Below, piece by piece: positions 1 through 10,129 of a stretch of DNA of 64,000 nt. Numbering within the stretch: the first letter of the stretch is position 1; each line of letters opens with the position of its first letter. The position numbers and the translations under genes are program-made. The stretch comes from Ectocarpus siliculosus (taxonomy: Eukaryota; Sar; Phaeophyceae; Ectocarpales; Ectocarpaceae). The notes beneath the pieces are model-generated. The model saw only the letters and a list, made by a program, of their open reading frames with translations, did not search any database and was not told where the DNA came from. The stretch is from contig FN648623.1 of NCBI GenBank assembly GCA_000310025.1, positions 39,716 through 103,715 of the forward strand. Direction: 5' to 3'.

Positions 1-784
1 ATTGCTGGGAAGCTGACGCCTGAACAGCAAAAGACCATTGTTTGTCAGGCGTACGTGCGAGGTGGTCTATTCGCGGCTCTTTGCCCTTTCACTCTTTTTC
101 CATTTGCATCCTCTGTACAAAGGCTTGTGGAGTCTGGGAGGAGAATCGATTGTCGAAAAACGCGATCAAGGGTTCGCGATACTGCAAGCATGACTGGTGT
201 GTGGGGCATTCTATACTTGCACCACGTACAACGTCCCCGCTAGGTAGGCTCCTAGGCAGGGAAAACGACAGGCAGGGGGCTGCAAGTATTAGGTTCACGG
301 TAGATCGGACCCAGAAAAGGTGCGTTGCATCCTATTTCTCCGACGGCCTTGGAGAGTTTGGGCACTATCTCACTTCGGGATTGAAAGAGAAATTGGGAGA
401 CATGTGGGTTGTGTTCTTTCCTCTACGGGTGAGCAGATCATGGCTGCCACTGCCTGCAGTTCCAAGAGCGCACGGCTACGTCTGGATCGAGGAGAAAACC
501 ACCTAAACATCACAAACATCCCGGTGTGAACAACTTTGAAACAAATTCTGTGTGCAACGCATGCAGTAGGTCGGGTTGCCCTACAGCGAGCGGCAGGATA
601 CCTGATAAAGGAAATCATCTACACAGTGGACTGCCACGACATACATTATATAGTAGACACAACACCGACCCTCACAGTGCGTTCTTGGAGGCCTCAGCAG
701 TTCTTGAGCTGCCTGGGAGTGCAGATAGGGCGAGAAGAAGCAGGGTGTGAGCTGATGGGCGAGAGGGCAGATGACGTTCTCTCG

Positions 785-1312
785 TGTTGAGTAGCTTTGT
801 GCGTGGGTGCCTCGGCGCGGGGTCCCGTAGTGGGAAACAAAAGGTGCCAGCAGCTGGGTACTGCCAACGGTCAAAATGTAGAAACTATCCGCGGGCGTGA
901 AAGCCCTTCTACGTGGTGGAGCGTGGAAGCTCGTGTATAATATAGTTGTGGCGTGGAAGCCGGGTGGCGTGGTGGCCCTGATGTAAAGGTATATGTAGGG
1001 ACGTGGGAGTCCTGAAGGCGTGGAAGCCGGGTTGGCGTGATAGCCGGAGTATGGGCGTGGAAGCCGGGGTTGGCGTGAGAGCCGGAAAAAAGGACTTGAT
1101 TATACACAGAAAAAGGAAGTGAGGAACCACAAGCCACGCACACAAATTCCGTTGTAGACACCCATACCCTCAAACCTGCAATATGTGATAAAGTTGGTAC
1201 CACCAAATCTAATCCATAGCAACCATTGAACCCCCAAACTCCCCGCTCCATCTGCTCGGGAAATTCTTGCTCGCAATAATCTGTTGATGCTGTGAGTACA
1301 TCCAACATCTCG
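785..1312. other. 528-bp block present only in duplication copy A
   Basis: Copy B lacks this block; its sequence joins GACGTTCTCTCG directly to GATATTCCACATG. In copy A both edges read TCTCG, so it is either an insertion with a 5-bp duplication or a deletion in copy B through short homology. It contains a degenerate minisatellite built on GGCGTGGAAGCCGG (about 945-1085). No convincing coding region is visible. Confidence 0.75.
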
Positions 1313-1404
1313 GATATTCCACATGTGATGTCACGCATGATCTTTTGGTCGAAATTGTATTGTGGGCGTCAATGGAGCCTGAAAGTGTGAGCGTGTGTTC
1401 GAAA

Positions 1405-2280
1405 GAGCCGGCGGATTGTGCAATTGCTCACACGAACATGTCGTACATTCTTATGTCACTTGCATTCACGTTCGGTTCATTTTCTTGTGGAAAACAGGGA
1501 TCTACACGTCAACGCAAGGGCTTCATGTCACATGTCTGTGGGCGGCGGGTTGCAGGTCGATGAGTGGGCGAACCTGACAGTCCCGAGAAGATCACACCGA
1601 GATCGGTTTGTGGATCTCCAAGTGCTGTACAAGTACAGCAGTAGGCCCCATGCGTGCACGAATGAGTCCGACATAGCTGGCCATTGGGACGAATGGGGAC
1701 AGTTCGGGTCTGCTGTATGTAGGTCCCGTTCTGGTGTGGTATGCAGAGATGTGACCTTGGTTGGAATCAGCAGGCATCTCGACATGTTGTAAGGGCTCTG
1801 TCACACCATCAGAATTCCGGGCTGAGAATTTCGGGGAAATTGCTGGTTCCTCTCGGGAATCCCGTATCCATCCAGCATTCGACGGTCGTTGCCGGCGGGT
1901 TGCGCAATTGTTCACACGAAACGTCTTACATTCTTATGTCACGTACATTTATATTCGGTTCATTTTCTCGCGGACAACGGGGACCTACACGTCGACGTAA
2001 GGGCTCGCCGTGTCACTGCTGTCTGCTGCGGGCTGGGCGGCGGGTGGCAGGTCGATGAAGGGGCGAACCTGACAGTCCCGAGACCGTCACCGAGATCACG
2101 ATGGGTTTGTGGATTTCCACGGAGTGCTTTAGTACAGCAGTAGGCACTATGCGTGCACTAGTGGGTCCGACATAGCTGGCCATTGGCACGAATGGGGTAC
2201 GTCTGGGTCTGTAGGTCCCGTCCTGGTGTGGTATGCAGAGATACGAACGATCTTGGTTGGTATCGAGGCATCGGTATTAG
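1405..2280. repeat. Internal ~485-bp imperfect tandem duplication
   Basis: About 1405-1790 and 1888-2280 are diverged copies of one unit. Shared landmarks are GGCGGRTTGYGCAATTG, TACATTCTTATGTCAC, AACCTGACAGTCCCGAGA, GACATAGCTGGCCATTGG and GGTGTGGTATGCAGAGAT. Both units are also present in copy B (about 36755-37620). A third, more diverged fragment lies at 25885-26130. The unit looks like a dispersed non-coding repeat; no conserved long reading frame spans it. Confidence 0.8.
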
Positions 2281-2442
2281 GGCTCTGTGTACATATGGAT
2301 GCCACTCACTGCAGGAATTTTGGCCAATAAATAGATTGGATCTCCCCGATTCGTCAGTTTTAGGCAGAGCAGAGAGAGCACCCCACACAAGCATGCGTAA
2401 AGTTCGCTGCCTGCACCAGCCGGCGCGCTGAGAGTGCGCTTT

Positions 2443-2862
2443 ATGGTCTGCCTGGCCCTACTACTTCTAGCCTTCGTCACACAAAGTTCCAAGCCAAACG
2501 GTACACAAATCATGAAGGAGTCTCGAGTGACGAGCGTAGAGAGTGTAGATGGGAAGCATATCGCGGGTGAATATAGCGGAAAACCAAGCACCAATGGACC
2601 GATCTTCCATGTAGTATACGTACGTACGTCAGACAGCCGAAAAAGGCAACGCAGCACGCCAGCTGCTGCAGCGCTCGGAATCACGCTTTCTCTCGTGTGC
2701 AGCGACGTGTGCATGATGAGCAACCGCAAATTCAAACAAAATACTTGTCATCTTTGCTTTTCGATGTGGAGCATAAAAAAATACATCTCCCACAAATTTC
2801 CGGTGGGAGCAAACGGCAGTGTGCTTTGGCCTCTTGGGTTGCACATGATGGCAAAACCTTGA
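2443..2862 (+). CDS. Small ORF with hydrophobic N-terminus, conserved in both duplication copies
   Basis: An ATG opens a frame starting MVCLALLLLAFVTQSS, which looks like a signal peptide, followed by a polar stretch containing TSVESVDGKHIAGEY. The same frame is kept in copy B from 37780, with a few substitutions over the first ~58 codons, after which indels make the two frames diverge. The reliable part is therefore about 2443-2620, possibly a first exon ending at one of several GTA/GTACGT donors near 2615-2625. I do not recognise the product. Conservation may only reflect recent duplication, so this is a tentative gene. Confidence 0.3.
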   Translation: MVCLALLLLAFVTQSSKPNGTQIMKESRVTSVESVDGKHIAGEYSGKPSTNGPIFHVVYVRTSDSRKRQRSTPAAAALGITLSLVCSDVCMMSNRKFKQNTCHLCFSMWSIKKYISHKFPVGANGSVLWPLGLHMMAKP

Positions 2863-2934
2863 AGGCCGCCACCCTTACTGAAGGTCGCCTGGGTGAGGTT
2901 GCTCTCACTCACGTGAAGACATATCGCGAGACAA

Positions 2935-3010
2935 CGGCGAGGGCTTCAAGGAGCAAAAAACGGCGAGGGCTTCAAGGAGCAAAACAGCGAGGGCTTCAAG
3001 GAGCAAAAAA
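2935..3010. repeat. Minisatellite, three copies of a ~24-bp unit
   Basis: The unit GCGAGGGCTTCAAGGAGCAAAA occurs three times in tandem. The duplicated copy near 38290 has a single unit, so the expansion happened in copy A after duplication, or was lost in copy B. Confidence 0.85.
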
Positions 3011-3334
3011 AACAGGCGCGTGATAGCGGACAAAAGTTGTTCGAGACATCATTCTTGCGGAAAGACGGATGTACAGCGAACGTTCGTCGTGCTGATTCTC
3101 TCTAACTCTTCGAGATGGTACTTGCCCACTTCTTTACACCTGGCATAGCACCTCGATAGTCGACCCTCCTCCGCTATGAATATCTCTTCAAAGTCTCACG
3201 TTAAGCCAAACAAACGCATGGCTGCTGCAGCTCGTAGCATGTCACCTACGGCTGACTCAGGAAAGCACAAAAAAAGAAGAAATCTGCATCCTACACTAGA
3301 AAAGTTGAAGTCACAACAGATTACCCGCCCTCCT

Positions 3335-3640
3335 AAAGGACAGGTTTGTTTAAGGCGTAGAGAAAGGCGTAGACGAAACAAACCGAGGTATATTGAAACA
3401 GCTCGAATTGCCATACTGTTCATATTGGGGTACCCGGGACTTATTGCGTACTGCGGGGCCCCTCGGTCGAGAGGAGGAGTCGCATGTGTTACCATTCTGT
3501 TCAAGCCTTGTGTCCACAGAGTCTTAGTGTGCCAGAGAGAGAGTACCGCAAAGACAACTAGCGAGGTGGTGACATAGAAGGCTTCTAGTGGTGTGCCAGC
3601 CAGCCTCTGGAGCTGACAGGAAGTGGAGTATTTTCTTTTG
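3335..3640. repeat. Dispersed ~300-bp element (second copy at 17576-17875)
   Basis: The sequence from AAAGGACAGGTTTGTTTAAG to TGACAGGAAGTGGAGT matches 17576-17875 closely. Both copies keep a minus-strand frame containing YVTTSLVV and THATPPLDRGAP, with no recognisable domain. The second copy is the interior of a small LTR-flanked element. This copy lacks those terminal repeats, and it starts exactly where the segmental duplication ends. Confidence 0.8.
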
Positions 3641-4848
3641 ATTCGGTGGCGTACACAATCAATCACCCATGTCGCACGTGATTCAATGACTAAACACATC
3701 AACCGGGTTTGGTTGCCGAGGTTGGTGGGCCTGCTTCGACAGCGCTGGCTGTCACGGCTGTTGCCACCATACGAAGTTTACGCAGTCATCTGGATTATGT
3801 ATGCATACATACGCTCTGAAAATACAGCAGCAGTAGTTCCGCATTTGACACTTTCGGACCCAAAAAAAAGCTGAAATAAGGAAATTAAGGAATAACAAAA
3901 ACACACACAGAAAGACTACCCATTCGAGATATACCCACAGTCGAACGGGATGTGGTGGAGTCTTTTCAGTGAGTGAAGGGAAACCGGCTGGGTACTGGAC
4001 TTATTTCGAGTCTTTTAAAGTACACTGATGATTTATACCAGTGATGCCAGCTATATTAAGAATTGAGCCATCGGTCTGAGGATTGTTCCTGACAGTCTCG
4101 CCAGAACCCAAGATAAGGAAAAAATAATCAGATTAACAGCGGAGGGAGGCTCGTTTAGTGGAAAATTTTGCCAACTTTTCGAATTAGCAGCTTTCTTTGA
4201 AATAACACATCAGGCACCACACACAACACATCATCAGGCACCACCCACACGCACACACACAGTCTGCAAGAACATGTCCAGCGGCCGCCCAAATAAAACC
4301 CAGCGCCCAGCGCAAAGGCCCTGGAGTTGGCGCGCCACCAACACAAAAAGGGGTAGGCTGCACGGTCAGAAAACCAAGTTGGGGTTGGTTGTTGCGCGGC
4401 TTTAGGTCAGCAACACGCGCCCGTCACACGCAGGTTGAGGCAAGGGGGAAAAAGAGCGCCGGAACGAACCGCGGCAACCGACGACGTAGAGGAGGTGGCA
4501 GCACCGCCAGCAAAGGGCAGAGAGGAGGAAGAGCACGCAGTTGCCTTCTGGTGACGCACCGCAAGAGTATTTCTCTGCTCTACTTGAGAGAGCGTGTTTG
4601 ACTTCGATGTGCCCCCGCCCCAAAAAAAACACCCTCTCCCCAACGCTTGAAATGCGATACATAGCACTTCGTACAGGGCTGCCGGGCATGTATGTGTACT
4701 TCCTGTCGCTGTTCGGGTGCGAGTTCGTGTGCTGGGGTTGAGGGGGCAACACAGACACGCACACGCATGCATGCACGCACACTCAACAGCAGTGGGAGCG
4801 CTGTGATCAGGGTGCAGCTGTCACGCAGCGCACCACAAAAAAAAGCAG
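3641..4848. other. No gene identified
   Basis: I see no exon, RNA gene or known element here. It contains AC-rich simple sequence near 4205-4260 and 4755-4785, and purine-rich low-complexity stretches. It forms the 3' flank of the minus-strand tyrosine-recombinase element. Confidence 0.5.
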
Positions 4849-5026
4849 TTTGTGATTGGCTCAAGAAATTTGGATTATTAGAAAAAGCGACAAGAAATCA
4901 GAAACGCCGAAACCAAGAAATATCAAAACCAAAATCCAACCTATGAACCGAACCATTGACTTCCTCTCGGACTCACTAGGTATCACTTATCGGGCCAACC
5001 CGACGTCTATGCCCAGGTCATATCCC
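4849..5026 (-). repeat. Split direct repeat, distal copy (B2) of the tyrosine-recombinase element
   Basis: This 178-bp sequence, from TTTGTGATTGGCTCAAG to CCCAGGTCATATCCC, is repeated almost perfectly at 5396-5573. The two copies flank a 369-bp spacer downstream of the recombinase ORF. That matches the B1-A2-B2 end known from Ngaro/PAT-type elements. It probably marks the 3' terminus of the element. Confidence 0.8.
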
Positions 5027-5395
5027 CATACACACAAAAGTCAACGCAAATTGGAGAACAAATTTGGTACTAGACAGATTTTTCTCTTCCCATTGATCCC
5101 TCCTCTCTTGAGCGACAGGGTGGGTGGGTGGGAAAATTCGATCAAGTCCCAAACGAAAACTCTTTTCTCTCGCTGCTGCTTTGCTGCACTGCCTTTGCGG
5201 GCGATGCAACGTTTTTCCCTTCGAGGTCCTCGGCTTCCCAAGGATCCCAAAAGCTTCTGCCAACCTCTCTCTCTTCTCTGTACCCTGTACATAGCTATAC
5301 CCCCGTATACCCTTTTTTGTCTCTCGCCGCTCTTTCACGAAATTTCCGGTACGCTTCCACAAACCACGGATTCACGGTTATACCGAATCCTTCGT

Positions 5396-5573
5396 TTTGT
5401 GATTTGCTCAAGAAATTTGGATTATTAGAAAAAGCGACAAGAAATCAGAAACGCCGAAACCAAGAAATATCAAAACAAAAATCCAACCTATGAACCGAAC
5501 CATTGACTTCCTCTCGGACTCACTAGGTATCACTTATCGGGCCAACCCGACGTCTATGCCCAGGTCATATCCC
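5396..5573 (-). repeat. Split direct repeat, proximal copy (B1)
   Basis: Near-identical to 4849-5026. It sits 48 bp downstream of the recombinase stop codon. The few differences between the copies suggest a relatively recent insertion. Confidence 0.8.
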
Positions 5574-5621
5574 ACTGCGCGGCCCGATATTCGGCGCTCT
5601 TGTCCACGCTGTTTCTCCCCT

Positions 5622-6809
5622 TCAACTAGACGCTAGTGCGCGCGATACATAATTAGCGCCTTCCCCTCCTGCCCTAACGTACGTCATAAAGGCTCCTGAC
5701 TTCCACCTTCCCGCCCTCTGAATCTGAATAACCGATGCGCCCTGCTTTGCTAGTTGCGTCGCACCACCTATCCTCCCTGAGTGTAGCGCGAAGTGCGTTG
5801 GGTTTTCTCCTACTCTTCTCGCCATGTCTCTCAACGCTGTTGTTGCTTCCGACCTCGACACTACTGCCCACCGTCCCTGCTTGACCGACTGCATGAGCGG
5901 CGCGGTACTTCCTAACTCTGGGTGCACGTCAAGCAGATTCAGCAAAATCTCGAGCGCCCCCATCTTCTCAGCCATCTGTCCCACTTCCTCGTCCCGCGTT
6001 ACTCTCTCTCTCGTCACTACCGCGCCTCGCCTCTTTTGGTCCGCTTTTGATGCGCGAAAAGTCACTTCTACTCTGTCTGCCCGCCTTCTTTCGTCCCACG
6101 CTAGCCGACACGATCCTTCGAAGAATACGAGGTTCCCCCTCGTAATACAAAAATCGGCGTGTACTAATCCGTTGTGGTAGGCCCACAGCTCAGACGCTCG
6201 GCACAGCAAGAAATACGAGAGAGCGATCCCCATCCACGTCACTAGTCTGAAAACATCCGTCAGCGCTCTTTCTCTCCCCGCTATAATCATCGGCACGGTG
6301 AGCGGTTGCCTTACCAACTGTTTCGTCTCTGCCCTCGCATGCAGTCTGTCTATTGCGTTCCCAACAGCTGCCACCCTGAAGTGCGACGTGGGCAGCTCCC
6401 AGCCTGCGTACAGTTTATGGAAGTACTTGATAGCCGCGAGGTACCCCTTCACCGTTTGGCTCTGGTTCTTATACACTAAGCACCTCGATGCCATAAACAC
6501 AGTCAGCTCTCTCACTGCGCTATCCACGCCGTCCTCCTCGTACAACCATGGACTCAGATTCGCTTTAGCTCTTTCATCTGTCCACGTGTCCCACTTGCTG
6601 TGGTATCCTTTCAGCGTGCTCGCGTTCAGGGAGCCGTGCTCCATTATCCTGAGGAGCCTTTCGCCTTCATCGCTCGTTCCCTTCGTCCCGTGTTCGCTTC
6701 CTGTACTTGAACACGTTAGGGTCATTACACCTTCTTCAGTTATTTTGCTCATCATTCTCGTCTTACTCTTATTACTTCTTTTCTTTACACGCTTGCCATG
6801 CGGCTCCAT
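5622..6809 (-). CDS. Tyrosine recombinase of the DIRS/Ngaro-like element
   Basis: A 395-residue ORF begins at a true ATG (MEPHGKRVKKRS) and overlaps the end of pol by 25 nt in another frame. The C-terminal half carries the catalytic pattern of phage-integrase-type recombinases: Arg in FLLCRASEL (about residue 200), His-x-x-Arg in ALHSGRIGGAT (about 350), and the Tyr nucleophile in GRWKSGAFMTYVRAG (about 370-380). In this class of retroelement the enzyme integrates a circular DNA intermediate. The N-terminal ~120 residues resemble a core-binding domain. The frame is intact and full length, unlike pol. Confidence 0.93.
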   Translation of the reverse strand: MEPHGKRVKKRSNKSKTRMMSKITEEGVMTLTCSSTGSEHGTKGTSDEGERLLRIMEHGSLNASTLKGYHSKWDTWTDERAKANLSPWLYEEDGVDSAVRELTVFMASRCLVYKNQSQTVKGYLAAIKYFHKLYAGWELPTSHFRVAAVGNAIDRLHARAETKQLVRQPLTVPMIIAGRERALTDVFRLVTWMGIALSYFLLCRASELWAYHNGLVHADFCITRGNLVFFEGSCRLAWDERRRADRVEVTFRASKADQKRRGAVVTRERVTRDEEVGQMAEKMGALEILLNLLDVHPELGSTAPLMQSVKQGRWAVVSRSEATTALRDMARRVGENPTHFALHSGRIGGATQLAKQGASVIQIQRAGRWKSGAFMTYVRAGGEGANYVSRALASS

Positions 6810-9797
6810 ACGAGGCCATCCATTCTTTGGTTCTGGAGTTTCTCTTGCAGTATCATTCCAATCAGCTCTCTTCCGGTGTCTCCGATGTCTTGCATTCGCC
6901 AGTTATTATCATGCGTGAGTCTTTCCACATTGACTTCTACGTCCTCTGACTTCCATCTAGATATCCCGTCCGCGAGGGTATTCTCGCGTCCCGGGATGTG
7001 TTTTGCCACATGACACCATCCGTTTTCAATCTCCATGCGACCAAGCAGTCTCATGAGCAGTCCCGCTCGCCTGTCTCTCGAGCCCCCACATCTGTTCACC
7101 CATGACACCGCCGACATATTGTCTCCCCTCATCATGATAGCTTGTCCGTGTTGCGTCGGCTTTTCTCCCACGACCATTTGGACCACCCAACATGTAATTA
7201 TCATTCCGAGCAGTTCTAGCGTGTTGATCGTGATCGCGCTGGTTTCTTTGGCTTCCGCTTTCCTTTTCAGCTCCGCGGTAAACGCGGGTTTAAATCGATA
7301 CCGCCAGAATACCTTTAGTTCGGGACAGTGTCCGCCGACTGCGTCGAAGCTAGCATCCGACAGGTAGTGACGGAAAGGCGTGCGTTGGACGTGGTTAAAG
7401 AAAAACGCGCTAAGTGACTCTCCTTTCTCCGCCAGTTTAACTTTCAGCGCCCATCTCCAGAAGTCTAGGTCTCCATGGAACTCCCAACCGAGGCGTACCT
7501 GCCTCTTCTCTCTCGACCGTCTGTTAGCCTTGTCGTGTAGGCCAGTGAGGCGTAAGAGGTGCCACACGAAATATTTCCCCGCCCTCATGACATATGTCAT
7601 GTTCCAGAGTTTTCCAGCCATACTCAGGACTTCTTGCACACTAGCGAATTCTCTGGTCTGTGGCCAATCGTTCTCTAGCGCGGTCCTTATCGCATCGATC
7701 CTCTCATGTGTTGTTGCGATCGTCATTTTATGGGTGTCTATCGTGTGTCCAAGAAAGTCCACTTTCGTGTTCCAGTCTGTGCTTTTCTTCGGGGCGAGAA
7801 TGGGCGTTTGGCCCGCCTCTGCTGGCCCGAAGAGTCTCACACAGTCAGACGCTAATGACGCGGAGGCTACCAGCGCTGAAGCGTCGTCTGGCGCATGTTG
7901 TACTTTCAGTAAAGCGAAATCGTCTACGTACACCCCGCACGAGACATCGTCGTGGGGTCCGCCTCCGTCATGCGGTTTCACATTGGCGTCTCGGGGCACC
8001 CGGGCGGGTGGTCCGTCTTCCCACGGCTCGACTATTTTTACATGTGACATCATTTCGATCCCTTCGTCTACTAGTTGTACGTTGTGTACGTTGGTGTTGC
8101 GGTGTGAGTGTTTCAGCAGCGGACGCCATGACTCCCCAAAAACCGGGCGAACCTGCCCATCCAAACGTCAGTCTAAAGTCGGCGACTAGTACGTCTCCTA
8201 TCACATAGCAGAATTTTTGTGCATCGTCTGGCGCAACTCTCACGTTTCGGTAAGCGTTGTTCACGTCCGCTGTGGACACTAGTATCCTCTTGTCAGGCCA
8301 TTTGACTCTCAAGCGCGTTATTTCAGCAAGGAAAGCAGGTAGAGTCTCTCCGCACAAACAGTCGGGTACTTCTTCTGTTACCGTATCCACGTTGACTCCT
8401 CCCTTCTGTCCGCGCATTAGTTTGGGGTCAAAAGAAAAATCGTTGATGATTCTGATTTTTTTTCCTACCACAGCTCCTAGCGGCGATACGCGAACGCCCT
8501 TCATGCGAGCCGCGTCCGCTACGTCGAATATGAGGCATCTGTTCTGTTCGACGTCGTCTATCAGCTTCTTCCACACCAGTTCCGTGTGGGCGTCTATCGT
8601 ACTGTGATTTCCGTATCGAAGAGCGCTCTCGAGGTTAGGCGGGCTGTCGTGCGTTTTTGCTGGCACACCGTTGTCTACGATGTCTATGAGATTAGCTAAG
8701 TCTGGGAAGTGTTTTTTGGTTCCGAAGTGTTGTTCGAGGTCGCTCAGGTTTAGCGGCGGTGACACCAAGGTGCCGCCGATTTCCCTCGCGACGTCTCCCA
8801 ACTTTCCGTCGTTCGTTTTTAGAAGCATGCTACCAGTCTTCGCAAGTTCGTGAATGATTTCCTGTTTTTCGTCAAGTCGTGTACCACGTGCTAGGCATTC
8901 CTTTTGTTCTCTCCACATTTCAGCCAGTAGCTTCCCATAAGGAGGTGGCAAGGCTGCCGACCCGTCACTATCCGAGTCCCTCTTGCCGTAGGGGTCTTTG
9001 TCTCCAATACACGTATTGGGTCTAGCACTCTTGCGATCTTCTCCCTGGTGCGAGGGGTCTTTTTCTCCCCGCTAAGGGGGGTCTTCTCTAGTGTTCCCAC
9101 TAGGTCTTTCTCTGTCTTTGTCTCCAATACACGTATTGGGTCTAGCACTCTTGTGATCTTCTCCCTGGTGCGAGGGGTCTTTTTCTCCCCGGTAACGGGG
9201 GTCTTCTCTAGTGTTACCACTAGGTCTTTCTCTGTCTTTGTGTCCAATACACGTATTGGGTCTAGCACTCTTGTGGTCTTCTCCCTGGTGCGAGGGGTCT
9301 TTTTCTCCCCGGTAACGGGGGTTTTCTCTAGTGTTCCCACTAGGTCTTTCTCTGTCTTTGTCTCCAATACACGTATTGGGTCTAGCACTCTTGCGATCTT
9401 CTCCCTGGTGCGAGGGGTCTTTTTCTCCCCGGTAACGGGGGTCTTCTCTAGTGTTCCCACTAGGTCTTTCTTTGTCTTTGTCTCCAATACACGTATTGGG
9501 TCTAGCACTCTTGCGATCTTCTCCCTGGTGCGAGGGGTCTTTTTCTCCCCGGTAACGGGGGTCTTTTCTAGTGTTCCCACTAGGTCTTTCTTTGTCTTTG
9601 TCTCCAATACACGTATTGGGTCTAGCACTCTTGCGATCTTCTCCCTGGTGCGAGGGGTCTTTTTCTCCCCGGTAACGGGGGTCTTTTCCAGCGTTCACGC
9701 CGGGTCTATTGTTTTCTCCCGTGTTACGGGGATCTTTTTCTCTCACTTGTTCAAGTCTAGCGCACGGTTGTTCTACTCCTTGGTTAGAGGGGTCCAT
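6785..9797 (-). pseudogene. Pol polyprotein: 40-residue repeats, reverse transcriptase, RNase H (disrupted)
   Basis: From the ATG at 9797 (MDPSNQGVEQPC) the frame runs through six 40-residue repeats straight into reverse transcriptase. A TAG at 9072-9074, in the last repeat unit only, breaks it. The reverse transcriptase shows VSPLGAVVGKKIRIINDFS, LVSTADVNNAYRNVRV, LTFGWAGSPGFWG and the catalytic YVDDF. RNase H follows with HYLSDASFDAVGG, NTLELLG, MRGDNMSAVSWVNR and HIPGRENTLADGISRW. A frameshift lies near 8103-8120: the first frame is sensible up to GVMASAAE and the other from HRNTNVHNVQL. The shift could be programmed, but together with the stop it more likely marks decay. The product would copy the element's RNA into DNA. 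Confidence 0.93.
8995..9717 (-). repeat. Six tandem 120-bp units inside the pol reading frame
   Basis: The unit is exactly 120 bp (40 codons) and six copies are nearly identical. Since 120 is divisible by three, all frames repeat and several stay open on both strands. The coding frame is settled by continuity: the frame reading GEKDPSHQGEDHKSARPN runs into the reverse transcriptase through NTCIGDKDPYGKRDSDSD. The unit nearest the reverse transcriptase has GCTAAG instead of GGTAAC, which gives the in-frame stop. The repeats are highly charged and have no recognised fold. Confidence 0.93.
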
Positions 9798-9952
9798 TAG
9801 CGCTGGTTCTGCAGTAATTTCATGTTCATCACTATTGGTGCGTGGTCTACTTTGGCTGGTACTTCTACGAGTACACGGTTGTTCTACTCCTTGGTTAGAG
9901 GGGTCCAATAGCTCTGGGTCTGCAGTAATTTCATGTTCCTCACTACTCGTAC
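9760..9952 (-). repeat. Two 111-bp tandem units at the pol N-terminus
   Basis: About 9763-9850 and 9874-9952 repeat CACGGTTGTTCTACTCCTTG, GGTTAGAGGGGTCCA and GCAGTAATTTCATGTTC. The period is 111 bp (37 codons), so the frame is kept and encodes twice EHEITA-x-P-x-L-x-DPSNQGVEQPC. It is a second in-frame expansion beside the 120-bp array. A stop codon closes this frame just upstream, near 9958. Confidence 0.8.
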
Positions 9953-10129
9953 TTGATTACTCGGGCGGGTACTTCTTCTCTCACCGTAGAACACGTTCGG
10001 TGCCACCAACCCGGGAAGAGGCGCTTCAGTTAGCGCCACGGTCCTGCTCCTGTCTACAAAAGCTGCTACCGTGGGGTCATCCGCCCTCCTCGCCCGCGTT
10101 GGCCCCACCTCTGGATGGGGCCCGTATTG

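Larger units (their letters stand above)
1..3334. repeat. Segmental duplication, copy A (partner 35880-38632)
   Basis: This segment is nearly identical, in the same orientation, to 35880-38632, with scattered substitutions and small indels. Copy A carries an extra block (785-1312), a 3-copy minisatellite (about 2935-3010) and small indels. Homology ends near 3334, where copy A runs into a dispersed element beginning AAAGGACAGGTTTG and copy B into unrelated sequence. In copy B the duplicated block starts 13 bp upstream of the WSC gene ATG. Copy A begins at the very first base of the window, so the duplication may continue to the left. Confidence 0.93.

Noticed and set aside
8995-9717. CRISPR-like regular repeats
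   Set aside because: The 120-bp units are contiguous with no unique spacers, lie in a coding frame, and the context is eukaryotic.
9048-9800. 250-codon plus-strand ORF over the 120-bp repeats
   Set aside because: A 120-bp period keeps any stop-free frame open on both strands; the minus-strand frame that joins the reverse transcriptase is the supported one.
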